Assembly: GCF_013396335.1 (NCBI RefSeq)
Contig: NZ_JABWSY010000004.1
Span: 1 to 64,000 of the forward strand
DNA length: 64,000 bases
Reading direction: 5' to 3'
From: Bacillus sp. EB106-08-02-XG196
GTDB taxonomy: Bacteria > Bacillota > Bacilli > Bacillales > Cytobacillaceae
Shown: positions 62,850 through 64,000 of the stretch, one piece after another
Layout of the letters: each line of letters starts with the position of its first letter
Position numbering within the stretch: position 1 is the first letter of the stretch
Made by a program: the position numbers and the translations under genes
The notes under the pieces: model-generated
The model's input: only the letters and a program-made list of their open reading frames with translations
What the model was told of the DNA's origin: nothing
Databases searched by the model: none

Positions 62850-63366
62850 ATGCAAAGGATTGGAGCTTTGGTCTTAAGTGCTCCTTTCCCCTCTTCATTC
62901 TTGTTTTTACCGTAGAAATTGGAATGTTTTTTCTCTTTGATATTTCAATTAAGGTAAGGTCTTTAAAATAATAGAGAAATAGTGCAGATTGGTATATTTC
63001 TGGTAATGTCTTTACACTTTCAACCATTTTTTCAGTTGAATATTTATGTAGGACCTCTTCTTCGGGAAGAGGCGGTGCCTCAACTGTTGTCGAGTAAGAA
63101 TACACCTCTTCCTTCCAAAACTGTTTTGTTTTCTTTTCCTTCCGCCAATAATCCCGGCACTTATTTCTTGCTATCGTAAACAACCAGCCTTTTAGTCTGG
63201 CAGGTTCCTTAATAGTATGAAAAGCCAAATAGGCAGATACCAAAACCTCCTGATAGAGGTCCTCTGCAAGTTCTTTTTGTCTAACTAAAGAAAATATATA
63301 GTTAAAAATAGCTTTCCCATGTTCAATAATTATTTCTTCAAATAAATCTGTCATACTATCCCTCAT
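62848..63366 (-). CDS. ECF-type RNA polymerase sigma factor
   Basis: 172 residues. Sigma-70 region 2 (KAIFNYIFSLVRQKELAEDL, YQEVLVSAYLAFHTIKEPAR, LKGWLFTIARNKCRDYWRKE) and region 4 (MVESVKTLPEIYQSALFLYY, FKDLTLIEISKRKNIPISTV, KTRMKRGKEHL). Region 3 is absent, as in the ECF group. No anti-sigma gene is adjacent on the minus strand in the window, unusual for ECF factors. ATG 63366 has GAAGG; 63354 is also possible. Confidence 0.88.
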   Translation of the reverse strand: MRDSMTDLFEEIIIEHGKAIFNYIFSLVRQKELAEDLYQEVLVSAYLAFHTIKEPARLKGWLFTIARNKCRDYWRKEKKTKQFWKEEVYSYSTTVEAPPLPEEEVLHKYSTEKMVESVKTLPEIYQSALFLYYFKDLTLIEISKRKNIPISTVKTRMKRGKEHLRPKLQSFA

Positions 63367-63453
63367 TTTTTCGTACCTTCTTTCCATTTAACACTTCTCA
63401 TACTAATAGACGGAATAGTAATGTCTAACCCCTACACAGGATCATAAATTTTT

Positions 63454-64000
63454 CTAATTATTTTTCTGAATGAAACCTTTCATAAAAATAGAAACACCAA
63501 TTTTTTTGCAAATGCTTAAGTAATGCATCAAAGCTAGTAAAATGGATCCGGTATTCATTGCGATAATCACGCCTTCCATCCGCCATTCGGGACGTGAAGC
63601 TAAGACAATAATGATAGCAAAGGAAACAATGGTAGACCAAATAGCATGTATAAAGGTTTCCTTTATAAGTCCTAAACCAATTAAGATTGCCTGCATTGGC
63701 ATTACAAAGAAATGGAATAGAAAAAACGGCCAAAGCAATTGTAAATAAATAGCTGCAGTAGAGGATTCAAAGAATATCGACGTGAGCGGGCGGGCAAATA
63801 TATAGAAAATCACCACCGCTGGTACGCCGTAAAGGAATGTGAGTGTCATTACCTGCGAAAGCATTTTTTGCAGTGTAGGGTAATCTCTCATCGAATACGT
63901 TTTTGAGACAGCTGGAATTAGAACCGTCATTAAGGAATGAGCAATAAAAGCAGGGAAAAATCCAATTGAAACGGCAACCCCCATTAGCATCCCAAAATGC
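63454..64000 (-). CDS. Polysaccharide/lipid flippase, C-terminal part (SpoVB-like), cut by window edge
   Basis: About 182 codons of the C-terminal half of a MATE-like/MviN superfamily flippase: FFPAFIAHSLMTVLIPAVSK, LTFLYGVPAVVIFYIFARPL and MPMQAILIGLGLIKETFIHA are typical of SpoVB/YtgP-like oligosaccharide or lipid II flippases of spore formers. The frame is open to the window end, so the start lies outside. Confidence 0.82.
   Translation of the reverse strand, partial: HFGMLMGVAVSIGFFPAFIAHSLMTVLIPAVSKTYSMRDYPTLQKMLSQVMTLTFLYGVPAVVIFYIFARPLTSIFFESSTAAIYLQLLWPFFLFHFFVMPMQAILIGLGLIKETFIHAIWSTIVSFAIIIVLASRPEWRMEGVIIAMNTGSILLALMHYLSICKKIGVSIFMKGFIQKNN

Overview
The window is chromosomal DNA from a low-GC, spore-forming Bacillaceae bacterium (Bacillus/Neobacillus-like). 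This is an inference from AGGAGG-type Shine-Dalgarno (SD) sites, frequent TTG/GTG starts, and genes such as pdaA, a spoVB-like flippase, sinR/sinI-like regulators, yfkD, a DUF3231 gene and rlmCD. The order pdaA...yfkD, chaA-type exchanger, yfkF-like MFS, yihY/yfkH, DUF1128, mapB resembles the yfj/yfk/yfl part of Bacillus subtilis.

Layout. 0-5.8 kb: a complete ribose operon rbsRKDACB on the minus strand, with a perfect LacI-type operator. 5.9-9.3 kb: an AraC-type regulator divergent from a DUF485 + acetate/solute:Na+ symporter pair. 9.4-12.7 kb: a cidA remnant fused to the 3' end of a TetR gene, a MATE exporter and a methyltransferase. 12.7-18.2 kb: a TAT-exported PhoX phosphatase behind a four-repeat Pho box, two membrane proteins, and a large FlgD-like/LysM protein. 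18.3-21.4 kb: a metal-handling neighbourhood (CueP, His-rich YncE lipoprotein, a very small Cys protein, a Met-rich exported peptide). 21.6-31.7 kb: a carbohydrate-use region (CutC, asparaginase family, ROK regulator, decayed isomerase/oxidoreductase genes, a GH-like enzyme and a sugar ABC transporter) behind a promoter overlapped by a cre site. 31.7-36.9 kb: a graveyard of remnants (YezG-like, DUF3231, IS110). 37-64 kb: mostly conserved housekeeping genes, with a SinR/SinI pair, HutH, TopB, AmpS, MscL, a BI-1 protein, an ECF sigma factor and a partial flippase.

The most notable observations are these. (1) cueP is interrupted by one in-frame UGA exactly where the first conserved Cys of the family is expected, and 11 nt downstream lies a perfect 7-bp hairpin with a GGU loop. 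This is the geometry of a bacterial SECIS element, so the gene may encode a selenocysteine-containing CueP. (2) About 2 kb away, a tiny Cys-containing reading frame also ends in UGA followed by a hairpin with the same AGGUU apex. (3) A c-di-GMP-I (GEMM) riboswitch-like leader precedes an unlisted 54-codon SinI-like antirepressor gene that converges on a sinR-like gene, which would link c-di-GMP to the biofilm switch. (4) A nested, about 690-bp inverted structure lies downstream of an MFS gene. No selABCD genes are in the window, so the selenoprotein reading is a testable inference, not a fact.

No rRNA, tRNA, CRISPR array or replication origin was recognised.
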